A stretch of DNA of 12,362 bases from Rhodospirillales bacterium (GTDB lineage: Bacteria > Pseudomonadota > Alphaproteobacteria > Rhodospirillales > Magnetospirillaceae). The DNA is taken from NCBI GenBank assembly GCA_030040955.1, contig JASHSH010000367.1, positions 1 through 12,362 on the forward strand. Reading direction: 5' to 3'. This document shows positions 1 to 7,150 of this stretch, in pieces (the stretch's first letter is position 1; every line of letters begins with the position of its first letter). The position numbers and the translations under genes are program-made. The notes under the pieces were generated by a model. That model had not been told where the DNA came from. It saw only the letters and a list, made by a program, of their open reading frames with translations, and did not search any database.

Positions 1-682
1 ACCACGAGCCCATCGCGATACCGACCGCGAGCGCGCACCACGAGGCGAGCGCCCAGGGCCGTACCCAGCGCCCCCAGGCCGCGTCGACCCGTCCCTCGAT
101 CAGCGCCGCCACGGCGAAGGCGAAGGAAACCGAGAAGCCGACGTAGCCGAGATAGAGGAACGGCGGGTGGAAGGCGAGGCCCGGATCTTGGAGCACGGGG
201 TTCAGCCCCTGGCCGTTGGCCGGCGCGGGCACCGCGCGCAAGAACGGATTCGAAGTGAGCAGGATGAACAGCAGAAATCCGGTTCCGATCATCCCCTGGA
301 CGGCAAGCACCCGCGCGCGCAAGGGCGGCGGCAGATTGTCGCCGAACAGCGCGACGGCCGCGCCGCACACGGCCAGCATGAAAACCCACAGGATCATCGA
401 TCCTTCGTGGTTGCCCCACACGCCGGTGATCTTGTAGAGCAGCGGCTTGTCGGAATGGCTGTTCTCGACGACGTTCACCACGGAGAAATCCGAGGTGACG
501 TAAGCGTGAATCAGCGCGGCGAAGGCAAGCGCGATGAGAACGAGCTGCACCAGGGCGGCGCTGCGTCCGATCTCCATAAGGGCGAGCTGGCCCCGCGCGG
601 CGCCGGCGAGCGGCGCGCTCGCCTGAAGGACGGCGACGAACAGCGCAAGGATCAGCGCGTAATGGCCCAGTTCAGCGAACAT
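1..682 (-). CDS. ccmF: Cytochrome c-type biogenesis protein CcmF, N-terminal part (3' end outside window)
   Basis: CcmF is the inner-membrane haem lyase of the System I cytochrome c maturation pathway; it attaches haem to CxxCH motifs of exported apocytochromes. About 227 codons are visible, starting MFAELGHYALILALF, the typical start of the family. The conserved stretches VENSHSDKPLLYKITGVWGN, HEGSM and DPGLAFHPPFLYLGYVGFSV follow, alternating with hydrophobic membrane segments. The window ends at G-S-W, just before the tryptophan-rich haem-handling WWD region, so the catalytic core cannot be checked. The reading frame stays open upstream of the ATG at 682, but the family consensus begins here; no strong Shine-Dalgarno is visible. 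Its location just downstream of a cluster with at least 17 c-haem sites fits the role. Further ccm genes probably follow. The family assignment is firm. Confidence 0.95.
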   Translation of the reverse strand, partial: MFAELGHYALILALFVAVLQASAPLAGAARGQLALMEIGRSAALVQLVLIALAFAALIHAYVTSDFSVVNVVENSHSDKPLLYKITGVWGNHEGSMILWVFMLAVCGAAVALFGDNLPPPLRARVLAVQGMIGTGFLLFILLTSNPFLRAVPAPANGQGLNPVLQDPGLAFHPPFLYLGYVGFSVSFAFAVAALIEGRVDAAWGRWVRPWALASWCALAVGIAMGSW

Positions 683-753
683 GGGATATGGCGTCCGGGC
701 GGATGGCGCTTGGCATCGCGGCGGTGCGGGAGCGGATTCGACGACCGGCCGCG

Positions 754-782
754 AGACTATCGCCCGGACCCAAATCCTTCAA
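754..782 (-). promoter_or_regulatory. Candidate sigma70-type promoter upstream of ccmF
   Basis: Read on the minus strand, TTGAAG (777-782) is followed after exactly 17 bases by TAGTCT (754-759). This leaves a leader of about 65 bases before the ccmF ATG at 682. The -35 box matches four of six consensus bases and the -10 box keeps the key T, A and final T. A 7-base inverted repeat (CGCCCGG at 761-767 and CCGGGCG at 795-801) brackets the -35 box and might be an operator or a chance GC-rich pairing. The rest of the 683-861 gap shows no gene. Consensus matching alone is weak in GC-rich DNA. Confidence 0.4.
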
Positions 783-861
783 CCCGCGTCAGGGCCGGGC
801 GGGAGTCCAATGGCCCCGTACCCGGCCCATGCGGAAACTCGCACCAGCGCGCCGCCCTTCG

Positions 862-2016
862 TCACTTCGGCTTGGCGAAGCGGACCGCGCCGCGACCTCC
901 GTTCAGGTTGCGGTCGAACACGGTGTAATATTCGGCGAGCAGCGGCAGACCCAGAATCGACTCGCCGCCAGAACTGTTCCCGTCGCCGACGATGCAGGCC
1001 ATCGCCCGGCCTTTTTGCGTGACGTCGAACTGCCAGTAGCTCTTCGGACCGACCGTGAGATCGCACGGACTTCCGTCGATCCCCTGCAACGTGAATGTGA
1101 TCGGCGGCCATTTGGCGAGGTCGATCTGCCCCTGATCGCAGGTCTGCGCGCTATTCTGCGAGTACTGCCGCAGCAAGTCGGGGAAGCTGGGATCGATCTT
1201 GCCGAACGCGGTCATCAATCCGTCGAACAGCGTCTGATCGAGGAACAGGGAGTTGGTGCCGTTGTCGATCACCGAGGTTGCGTCCCAATTGCTGCCGGGA
1301 GGAAGCGGCAGGGCCTTGACCGGGGCCTGGTCGCCTACGCGCGCGGCGATCAAGTTGGCGCTGTACCATTTGTCGTGCAGGATGGCCACGTCGACGAATG
1401 CGCCGCTGTACAGATCGTCCGCCTCCGGCCCTCCGCCGAGCAGGAAATAACCCTGGTTCAACGGATCGCCGGCCGGATCGTCGGTGGCGTGGCTCACCAT
1501 CGAGCGCTTGGTGCGGAAGGCAAAGATATTGCTGACGATGCCGGCGTTCTCAAGCTGATCGAAATAGGGATCGAGATCGTGCTCCTCGCCGGAGACGACG
1601 CGAGCATGGGGGTATTTGTTCGTCCAGGTGTTCGCTGGCATGAGATAGGAACTGTTCAGCGGCTGGTAGGCCAGGCCGAAGATGCCGTGCGCTCCGCCGA
1701 ATACTCCCCTCAACTCGGTGTAGACCACCGAGAGGTTGACGTTGCTCAGCGTCACGGCGTCCGACAGCGCGACCTGCGTATCCACTACCGCGCCCACCCA
1801 GCTCCCCGAGCCGTATGGAATCGCCTGCGCGACATTGGTCGTCTTGGTCGCCGCGTCGCCGGTCGGGTCGAATATCTTGCTTTCGACCGCGAGGCTGCTG
1901 CTACCTGTATCGAGAACGACCGCGACCTTTGTCTTTTTGGCGCCGACGATGATCTCGGCCGTGTAGTCGCCGTCGTTGATCGTGTTGGTAATCGGAATGC
2001 GGACGATGTTCGGCAT
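862..2016 (-). CDS. Pepsin-like (family A1) aspartic protease, 384 aa, atypical second motif
   Basis: This is a bilobal pepsin-type aspartic endopeptidase. The first catalytic motif is VVLDTGSS (Asp36). A flap-like IPYGSGSWVG follows with Tyr68 in the place of pepsin Tyr75, then GIFGLAY (111-117), FLLGGGPEADDLYSG (191-205), and the second motif VIDNGTNS with Asp251. The end, ESILGLPLLAEYYTVFDR, matches the pepsin C-terminal strand. The second motif is normally D-T/S-G-T; here Asn replaces the Thr/Ser that forms half of the 'fireman's grip' in pepsin. Both catalytic Asp residues remain, so activity is possible but unproven. There is no signal peptide and no obvious propeptide, so it is probably cytoplasmic, as suggested for some bacterial pepsin homologues. 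I chose the ATG at 2016 because AAGGGGG lies 5 bases upstream; an in-frame ATG at 2118 would only add an Arg-rich tail. It lies between the electron-transfer run and ccmF. Its substrate is unknown. Confidence 0.9.
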   Translation of the reverse strand: MPNIVRIPITNTINDGDYTAEIIVGAKKTKVAVVLDTGSSSLAVESKIFDPTGDAATKTTNVAQAIPYGSGSWVGAVVDTQVALSDAVTLSNVNLSVVYTELRGVFGGAHGIFGLAYQPLNSSYLMPANTWTNKYPHARVVSGEEHDLDPYFDQLENAGIVSNIFAFRTKRSMVSHATDDPAGDPLNQGYFLLGGGPEADDLYSGAFVDVAILHDKWYSANLIAARVGDQAPVKALPLPPGSNWDATSVIDNGTNSLFLDQTLFDGLMTAFGKIDPSFPDLLRQYSQNSAQTCDQGQIDLAKWPPITFTLQGIDGSPCDLTVGPKSYWQFDVTQKGRAMACIVGDGNSSGGESILGLPLLAEYYTVFDRNLNGGRGAVRFAKPK

Positions 2017-2021
2017 GCTGG

Positions 2022-2028
2022 CCCCCTT
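2022..2028 (-). promoter_or_regulatory. Ribosome binding site that fixes the protease start
   Basis: On the minus strand AAGGGGG sits 5 bases before the ATG at 2016. No comparable site precedes the alternative in-frame ATG at 2118, and the extra 34 residues that start would add are Arg-rich and unlike the start of any pepsin. Confidence 0.7.
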
Positions 2029-2175
2029 GCGAAGGGTGCGCGAGGGGCGTCGGAGTCCGGCGCGTCCCGACTCGCGTGCCGCGCGCGGCGCCCTATGCTC
2101 CTCGCCGCACCTGAACAACTATCGGTAGAGACAGTCAATCACGCGGATGGGGAGGGCGCCAGCGAAAATTCCGCG

Positions 2176-2196
2176 TCTCCGGCCCCGCGGGCCAGA
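2176..2196 (-). terminator. Imperfect GC-rich hairpin after the oxidoreductase gene
   Basis: About 32 bases past the oxidoreductase stop, the minus strand reads TCT-GGCCC-GCG-GGGCC-GG-AGA, an 8-base-pair stem with a two-base bulge and a 3-base loop. A TTTT occurs a few bases later (within GGAATTTTCGC), but not directly on the stem, so this is not a canonical intrinsic terminator. It may partly separate the redox run from the protease. The rest of the 2017-2228 gap holds a TTGACT with no convincing -10 box, and no gene. Confidence 0.25.
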
Positions 2197-2228
2197 TCCG
2201 GATCGACCCTGGGAGACTATTGCGCCGG

Positions 2229-3509
2229 TCAGGCGTTGAGCACCAGGTCCACCTTTGGAACGCTGATGCAGGTCAGGCAGGAGCCGGCCTCCGGCTTCTC
2301 GCCCGGTTCGCGGATATAGCGAACGTCGCCGCTCTTGATCGCGGTCACGCAGGTGCCGCAATTGCCCGCCCGGCAGCCGCTGGCGATGCTGACCCCGTTC
2401 GATTCGGCGAGCTCGAGCAGCGAGGCGACCTTGCCGTCCCAGGGCACAACCTTGCCGCTGGTGGCGAAGGTCACCGAGATCGCCGCGCCCGCCTCGGTGG
2501 TCGCCGGGGCGGCCTGCTGCGCCGCCACCTTCTTGATGGTGGCCGGCCCGAACGCCTCGAAATGAACCGCCTCCTCGGGTACGCCCCAGGCAGTGAGATC
2601 CTCGTAGAGCGAGGTCATCATCGGCGGCGGGCCGCACAGGTAGAAGTGATAGTTGTTGGACGGAAGGACCTTCTTGAACAGCTCGACGCTGACGCGCTCC
2701 GCATGCTGGTAGTCCACTCCGGCCACGCAGTCCTTGGTGGGCTCGGAGTAGCAGATATTGATGTGGAAGTTCGGGTATTCGCGCTCCATCATCGCGAAGT
2801 GCTCGCGCATGATGTGCTCGGCCTTGTTGCGCACGCCGTAGAAGAACCAGACCTCGCGGGTGGAATGGCTGGCCGCCACGGCGTTCAGCATGCTGAGCAC
2901 CGGCGTGACCCCCACGCCGCCGCCGATCAGCACGATCGGGGTGTGATGGGTAAGATCGAGCCAGAATCCTCCGGCCGGCGCCTTGACATCGAGGATGGCG
3001 CCGAAGTTGATCTGATCGTGGAAGAAGTTGGACACCGAAGCGGCGAGGTTCGCCTTGGCGGCATCGCGCGGCGGCGGATTGCGCTTGATCGAGACCCGGT
3101 AGAATTCCTGATTCGCGGAATCCGATAGCGAATAGCAGCGGATCGTGGTCGCCTGCTTGTCGTTCGGCAGCTGCAGGCGGAACGTCAGATATTGCCCCGG
3201 ATGGAACGGTGGCAGCTTCTTCTTGTCGTGCGGCCGCAAATAGAACGAGCAAATGCCGCCGCCCTCCTCGATCTTCTTCCACACCTCGAACTTGCGGAAG
3301 CCGTTCCATTTCGATTCCACGCGTTCGCGTTCGAGCAGCTGCTGCTGAACCAGACCCGCGACGCGTACGTCGAGAAGCTTGCGCTCGGCCTCGACGCCGC
3401 CCGTCGCGGCCCGCGCCAAGCGAAGGTTGCCCAGCACCAGGGTCCCCACATAGCTAGCGATCAACAGCAGGACGAGGATGGAGGCGATTTCGACGATATT
3501 GTCGACCAT
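2229..3509 (-). CDS. Membrane-anchored FAD/NAD(P) oxidoreductase with C-terminal [2Fe-2S] ferredoxin domain, 426 aa
   Basis: This is a flavin-dependent oxidoreductase likely to move electrons between NAD(P)H and a [2Fe-2S] centre on the cytoplasmic face. One N-terminal helix (about 5-27) is followed by Arg30 and Arg33, which predicts a cytoplasmic body. A ferredoxin-NADP reductase fold follows: FHPGQYLTF, then the flavin-binding RCYS (124-127), the pyridine-nucleotide loop GGGVGVTP (196-203) and CGPPPMM (292-298). A plant-type ferredoxin domain fills about 344-426, with Cys379, Cys384, Cys387 and Cys414 as the likely ligands; Cys411 is extra. The order anchor-reductase-ferredoxin differs from NqrF (anchor-ferredoxin-reductase) and resembles class I oxygenase reductases with an added anchor. 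The start ATG at 3509 has a GGAAGG-type site and lies 15 bases after the barrel gene, so the two are probably cotranscribed. NADH versus NADPH use, and the partner, are not visible. Confidence 0.9.
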   Translation of the reverse strand: MVDNIVEIASILVLLLIASYVGTLVLGNLRLARAATGGVEAERKLLDVRVAGLVQQQLLERERVESKWNGFRKFEVWKKIEEGGGICSFYLRPHDKKKLPPFHPGQYLTFRLQLPNDKQATTIRCYSLSDSANQEFYRVSIKRNPPPRDAAKANLAASVSNFFHDQINFGAILDVKAPAGGFWLDLTHHTPIVLIGGGVGVTPVLSMLNAVAASHSTREVWFFYGVRNKAEHIMREHFAMMEREYPNFHINICYSEPTKDCVAGVDYQHAERVSVELFKKVLPSNNYHFYLCGPPPMMTSLYEDLTAWGVPEEAVHFEAFGPATIKKVAAQQAAPATTEAGAAISVTFATSGKVVPWDGKVASLLELAESNGVSIASGCRAGNCGTCVTAIKSGDVRYIREPGEKPEAGSCLTCISVPKVDLVLNA

Positions 3510-3524
3510 GCCGATGCCCTTCCG

Positions 3525-5069
3525 TCAGAACTTCAGCCGCAGCTCGGCGCGCGCGCCGCCGATGTTCTTCGAATTGTCGATATGTCCGTACATCGCGTCG
3601 AGCTCGAGAATCCAGTCCTTTGACAGCGGCTGCTGGAACTGACTGCCCAGCGCCGTCTCGTCGCCCGGCGCGGGGCGGCCGACCGCGCTGCCCATCACGC
3701 GCACGCTGGCGACCTCGAATACCAGCTGGCGATCGTAGTTGAACAGGTATTCGGTGCCCAGCGCGCCACCGTAAGTGTTGTGCGCGGTGTCGTCGAGCTT
3801 GGGAAATCCGGTCAGCCCGTCGGTCTGGAAGTTGATGCCGGTGTTGGTCAGCAGGTTGTTGGCGGGCGCGATGGCCAGCGGGGCCGGCTTGTTGAAGCCG
3901 GCGAACAGGTTCATGTACGGCACCAGCGTGTCCGGATGCTCGGTGATGAACGAGTTCTCGATCAGGAAGACCACGCCGTCGGCGGTCTTCGGCTCGTCAT
4001 CGGGTTCCGACTGGCCGAAATCCCAGATCGCGCGCACGCTGTTCGAGATCAGGTCGCTGTAGCGATGCGTATAGGCCGCGGTGGCGCTGGCGAATCCCTC
4101 GCCGTTGAACCGATCGACGCCCTGCACGTAGCCGAAGCCGGCCTCCCAATACCCCTCCATCGTCTCGATGAAGTTGTTGAAGCCGTACACATGGGTGTTG
4201 TCGTCGGCGATGCTGCCGTCCCTGTTCTTGAAGGCGTCGGACTGGACCTTGTCGAAACCGGCGAAGAAGGTCGTGTCCATGTTGCTGATGCCGAGCTCGG
4301 GGCTGTTGCGCGCCGGTATGGTGAAGGCGCCGCCGGCGATCGCGTCGTTCATCCAGATGCCGTTCTGGAACAGCATCGGAACCAGGCCGACCGCGAACGG
4401 AAAGTCGAAATTCGCGAACTTGTCGGTCAGTCCCGAATAGATGGAGCCCCCGTCGCCCTCGAAGAACAGATCCTGCGGGATCAGATTCGGGTCGAACTGG
4501 GTCTGGTGGTCGGCGTCCGGTCCGAATGCCTGGTAATTGGCGAACACATTATGCCGGGTGATCGGCTCGAAGAAGGCGTGCAGCCGCTCGGTCGCGGTGA
4601 AGTTCAGGTCGACGTCGAGATCGACGCGGCTGGCGATGTCTCCGATTTGCTTTTCCTTGCCGTTGTCGTTCCAAGCCACCGCGTTGCGGAAGTCGCCAAA
4701 CGCCTCGGCGCCCGGGAACAGCAGATTCTTCTCGCCGACATAGTCGAGGCCGGGATCGAACAGGCCTTCCTGATACAGCGGCCGTCCCAGCTCGAACAGC
4801 GGCCGCGGCGACATCACCGCGTTCTTGCCGCCATAGATCTGCAGCTGCGCGTTCGGGTCATAGGCCTGCTCGGCGTAATTGGGGTCCGGCTTGAAGACGG
4901 TCGAGCTGTTCTGGGTCGGCGTCGCCTCGGGCGACATCTGCGTCTGGTCGGTCGGCGCGGAGGAATCCGCCGCCGCCGTGCGCAGGCACGCCACACCCGT
5001 CGCGATGGAGATCGCCAGCGCCGAGGCATACAGCCCCAGCCGGCGCGCGGTCGTCAGTTGGTTCCCCAC
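3525..5069 (-). CDS. Probable outer-membrane beta-barrel protein (porin-like), 514 aa
   Basis: I do not recognise a named family. A basic, hydrophobic N-terminus (ARRLGLYASALAISIATGVA) followed by an Ala-rich stretch looks like a Sec signal peptide with cleavage near RTAAA-DSS. The mature protein alternates polar and hydrophobic residues and is rich in aromatics, Asn, Asp and Gly. It ends ELRLKF, with the C-terminal Phe typical of barrels inserted by the BAM machinery. It has no CxxCH, so it binds no c haem itself. Cys28 does not sit in a good lipobox. The only plausible start is GTG at 5069, with a G-rich site (GGGGGA) six bases upstream; no better ATG was found. Lying directly after two multiheme cytochrome genes, it could be the outer-membrane sheath of a porin-cytochrome conduit, or simply a substrate channel. 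The barrel call is moderately firm; the conduit role is inference. Confidence 0.75.
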   Translation of the reverse strand: MGNQLTTARRLGLYASALAISIATGVACLRTAAADSSAPTDQTQMSPEATPTQNSSTVFKPDPNYAEQAYDPNAQLQIYGGKNAVMSPRPLFELGRPLYQEGLFDPGLDYVGEKNLLFPGAEAFGDFRNAVAWNDNGKEKQIGDIASRVDLDVDLNFTATERLHAFFEPITRHNVFANYQAFGPDADHQTQFDPNLIPQDLFFEGDGGSIYSGLTDKFANFDFPFAVGLVPMLFQNGIWMNDAIAGGAFTIPARNSPELGISNMDTTFFAGFDKVQSDAFKNRDGSIADDNTHVYGFNNFIETMEGYWEAGFGYVQGVDRFNGEGFASATAAYTHRYSDLISNSVRAIWDFGQSEPDDEPKTADGVVFLIENSFITEHPDTLVPYMNLFAGFNKPAPLAIAPANNLLTNTGINFQTDGLTGFPKLDDTAHNTYGGALGTEYLFNYDRQLVFEVASVRVMGSAVGRPAPGDETALGSQFQQPLSKDWILELDAMYGHIDNSKNIGGARAELRLKF

Positions 5070-5116
5070 CTTTTGTCCCCCACCCTGCTTTCCCCTTCGA
5101 ATATCCCCGTTACCCC
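5064..5116 (-). other. Cluster of G-runs on the coding strand before and over the barrel gene start
   Basis: The 69-base gap between the pentaheme and barrel genes has runs of 4, 4, 4, 3 and 5 G on the minus (mRNA) strand, at 5113-5116, 5105-5108, 5092-5095, 5083-5085 and 5077-5081, plus GGGG at 5064-5067 just inside the gene. Loops are 4, 9, 6 and 1 bases, so a strict G3+N1-7 motif is not met but a long-loop quadruplex could form. The cluster overlaps the presumed ribosome binding site. Whether it folds is unknown. Confidence 0.35.
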
Positions 5117-5138
5117 GACTTCCGCCCGCTGTCCCGGC

Positions 5139-7142
5139 TCACTTCACGGTGAATTGCACCGTGTATGGATGGATATCGATCATCCACTGGTTCATCGCCT
5201 CTTCCATTTCGGGCGTGTCGCCCACGAAGCGCATGAAGTAGATCGGCTCCGCCCGGCTGCGCATCCGGAAGGCGAGCTTGTAGGTGCCCGGCTTCGAGAT
5301 CGCGGAAGCCGGCGCCGTGTAGGTCGCCGTCTTCACCCCGAGCGGCGGGATGCTGCGCTGCTCCATGCGCACGAAGGGCGGATGGTTGAGCACCGAAGTC
5401 GGCACTGTGGCGGGACGGATGAAGGGCAGCTGATCGATATCGAAGTTGATCGGGAGATACATTTCCCGGTCGGTGCCTTTCAAATTCGTCGTCAGGAACT
5501 TGGTCTGCAAATTGACCAGCTGGCTGTCGAACGGAACCCTGCCGCTCAGCGCGTCCGCGCTGTGGATGTCCGCCATGTCGCCGATGCTGTCGACGTAGCC
5601 CGACTCGAATACCGTCTTTCCGTCCGGATCGACCAGGGCGACGTTGAACCAGATCTCCGGCTGCGCGCCGAGCGAGCCCGACGGCAGGTTGTGGCCGGTG
5701 TCGATGTTGGTGACCTTGTAGGAGAAGGTCAGCGACTCGCCGACCTTGGGCGCCGACGAGAAGAACGGCCCATCCACATGGCTACCGTTCTCCATCACCT
5801 GCAACCGCTGCGACCGCTTCTTGGCCAAAAGGCCGAGATTGAACTTGATCACCTTGGCCGCGTCGGCGCGGTCGTCCGGGTCGGACCATTCCGGCGGGAA
5901 GTTGAAGCCGAGCGCGACACGCAGCGCCTTCTCCGCTTCCGTCACCTTGGGCGCGGAATCCTTGCTCGCCTTGAAGGCCTCGCCGGCCGCGACCAAGGCC
6001 TTCTGCGCCTCGGCGGCCTTCGGCTTCTTGCTGTCCTTCACCACGTCATCCAGCGCCGCGATTCCCTTCTGCGCGGCGGCGGCGTTGCCAGCCTTCACCG
6101 CCTTGTCGATGGCGTCGAACCCCTTCTCGGCGTCGGCGTCCAGATCCTCGAACGAGTCGGTGCCCCAGCCGGCGCGGAAGTCGAACTTCAGCCAGTCGGT
6201 GTACTTGAATTTGTCGCCGTCCGGATTGTGCGGAAAGATGCCCGGATGCGCGATCGGGTAGCCCGGCCCGTAGAACGCGTGGTTGTGGTGAATCTTGGGG
6301 TCGCCGACCGCCTTGCCGTTGACCACGGCGGCCGGACCCATCGCGTACCCGTCCGGTCGGCCGGGGGTCTTGCCCATGTGGCAATCCTGGCAGATGACTC
6401 CCTTCTCGAAGGCGGGCGAATCCCGGTATTGGTCCCACACCACCTCGAGCTTGATGCCCGGATGCACGGCCACCTGGTGGCAGCTGACGCAGAACTCGGC
6501 ATCGCCGAGCTGCGGGAACGGGACCACGCCGGCATGAATTTTGGCGCCGCGCGCGGTTCCGGTCGGGTCAACCTTCCAGTAATCGGCGTCCTTCAGCACG
6601 TCGCCGATATGCGAGTTGTCCGCGGTCCCGTACATCGGCCGGTTGATCGTGCCCGGCTGGACGGTGCGCTCGCCGTTGACCTTGCCGTATTCCTCGGTGA
6701 CGCGGTGGCAGGTGATGCAGGTGATGCCTTCGCTGGAGACCGGGCTGCGCTTCCACAGCGGCTCCTCCCGCGGCTCGCCCCGTTCGGTGCCTATCTCCTG
6801 GTGGCAGCGCACGCAGAAGTCGCCGATCGTGCCCTGGCTCAAGTCGGTGATCGCCTGCTCGAATTTGTGGAACATCGGCGAGATCGACGCGTAGGCATGG
6901 TTCGACGAGGCCCACTCCCAGTAGATCTGCTCGTGGCAGGCCTTGCACACCTTGGCGCTGGGGAACTGGTTGTCGGCGAGGGCCGCGTGCGGATCCTTGG
7001 CGGCGTTCGCCGGCGCCTGCGCGGGCGGATCGGCCGCCTGGGCCGAGGCGCTCAGCAGCAGCGCCAGGCCGCCCAGCGCCGCCGCCAGCGCGCCCGACCA
7101 TTCGCTCCACCTTTCCGGGTATCCGTAGCGCTTGATCATCAT
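5139..7142 (-). CDS. Exported pentaheme cytochrome c with C-terminal beta-rich domain, 667 aa
   Basis: This is a periplasmic or exported electron carrier. The signal peptide runs to about residue 36 (ending SASAQA). Five haem motifs follow: CKACH (66), CVRCH (110), CITCH (142), CVSCH (218) and CQDCH (251). A His-rich HHNHAF (285-290) may supply distal ligands. Residues 332-412 are an Ala/Lys/Asp-rich, probably helical insert with no haem. From about 450 comes a beta-sandwich-like domain containing TGHNLPSG (482-489), a motif of the GHxxPxG type seen in cytochrome c554-related multiheme proteins. Two adjacent ATGs (7142 and 7139) are possible; AGGGA at 7146-7150 is 3 bases from the first and 6 from the second, so 7139 may be the true start. 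The gene begins 6 bases after the decaheme stop and is surely in the same operon. No catalytic Tyr cross-link or CxxCK can be seen, so electron transfer is more likely than nitrite or hydroxylamine chemistry. Confidence 0.92.
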   Translation of the reverse strand: MMIKRYGYPERWSEWSGALAAALGGLALLLSASAQAADPPAQAPANAAKDPHAALADNQFPSAKVCKACHEQIYWEWASSNHAYASISPMFHKFEQAITDLSQGTIGDFCVRCHQEIGTERGEPREEPLWKRSPVSSEGITCITCHRVTEEYGKVNGERTVQPGTINRPMYGTADNSHIGDVLKDADYWKVDPTGTARGAKIHAGVVPFPQLGDAEFCVSCHQVAVHPGIKLEVVWDQYRDSPAFEKGVICQDCHMGKTPGRPDGYAMGPAAVVNGKAVGDPKIHHNHAFYGPGYPIAHPGIFPHNPDGDKFKYTDWLKFDFRAGWGTDSFEDLDADAEKGFDAIDKAVKAGNAAAAQKGIAALDDVVKDSKKPKAAEAQKALVAAGEAFKASKDSAPKVTEAEKALRVALGFNFPPEWSDPDDRADAAKVIKFNLGLLAKKRSQRLQVMENGSHVDGPFFSSAPKVGESLTFSYKVTNIDTGHNLPSGSLGAQPEIWFNVALVDPDGKTVFESGYVDSIGDMADIHSADALSGRVPFDSQLVNLQTKFLTTNLKGTDREMYLPINFDIDQLPFIRPATVPTSVLNHPPFVRMEQRSIPPLGVKTATYTAPASAISKPGTYKLAFRMRSRAEPIYFMRFVGDTPEMEEAMNQWMIDIHPYTVQFTVK

Positions 7143-7145
7143 GTG

Positions 7146-7150
7146 TCCCT
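7146..7150 (-). promoter_or_regulatory. Ribosome binding site inside the decaheme stop codon
   Basis: AGGGA on the minus strand overlaps the TAG stop of the decaheme gene (7149-7151) and serves the pentaheme gene. Its spacing favours the second of two tandem ATGs (7139). The overlap of stop and ribosome binding site implies translational coupling of the two cytochromes. Confidence 0.55.

Noticed and set aside
2017..2118. N-terminal extension of the protease from the ATG at 2118
   Set aside because: No ribosome binding site at 2118; the extra 34 residues are Arg-rich; a good AAGGGGG site precedes the ATG at 2016.
688..2319. A 543-codon open frame on the plus strand
   Set aside because: It is antisense to the protease, which matches the pepsin family over its whole length. 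The plus-strand product shows no domain.
5139..7142. Pentaheme as ammonia-forming nitrite reductase (NrfA) or hydroxylamine oxidoreductase
   Set aside because: No CxxCK or comparable catalytic haem motif is seen; the length and the long C-terminal beta-rich domain differ from NrfA, and hydroxylamine oxidoreductase has eight haems.
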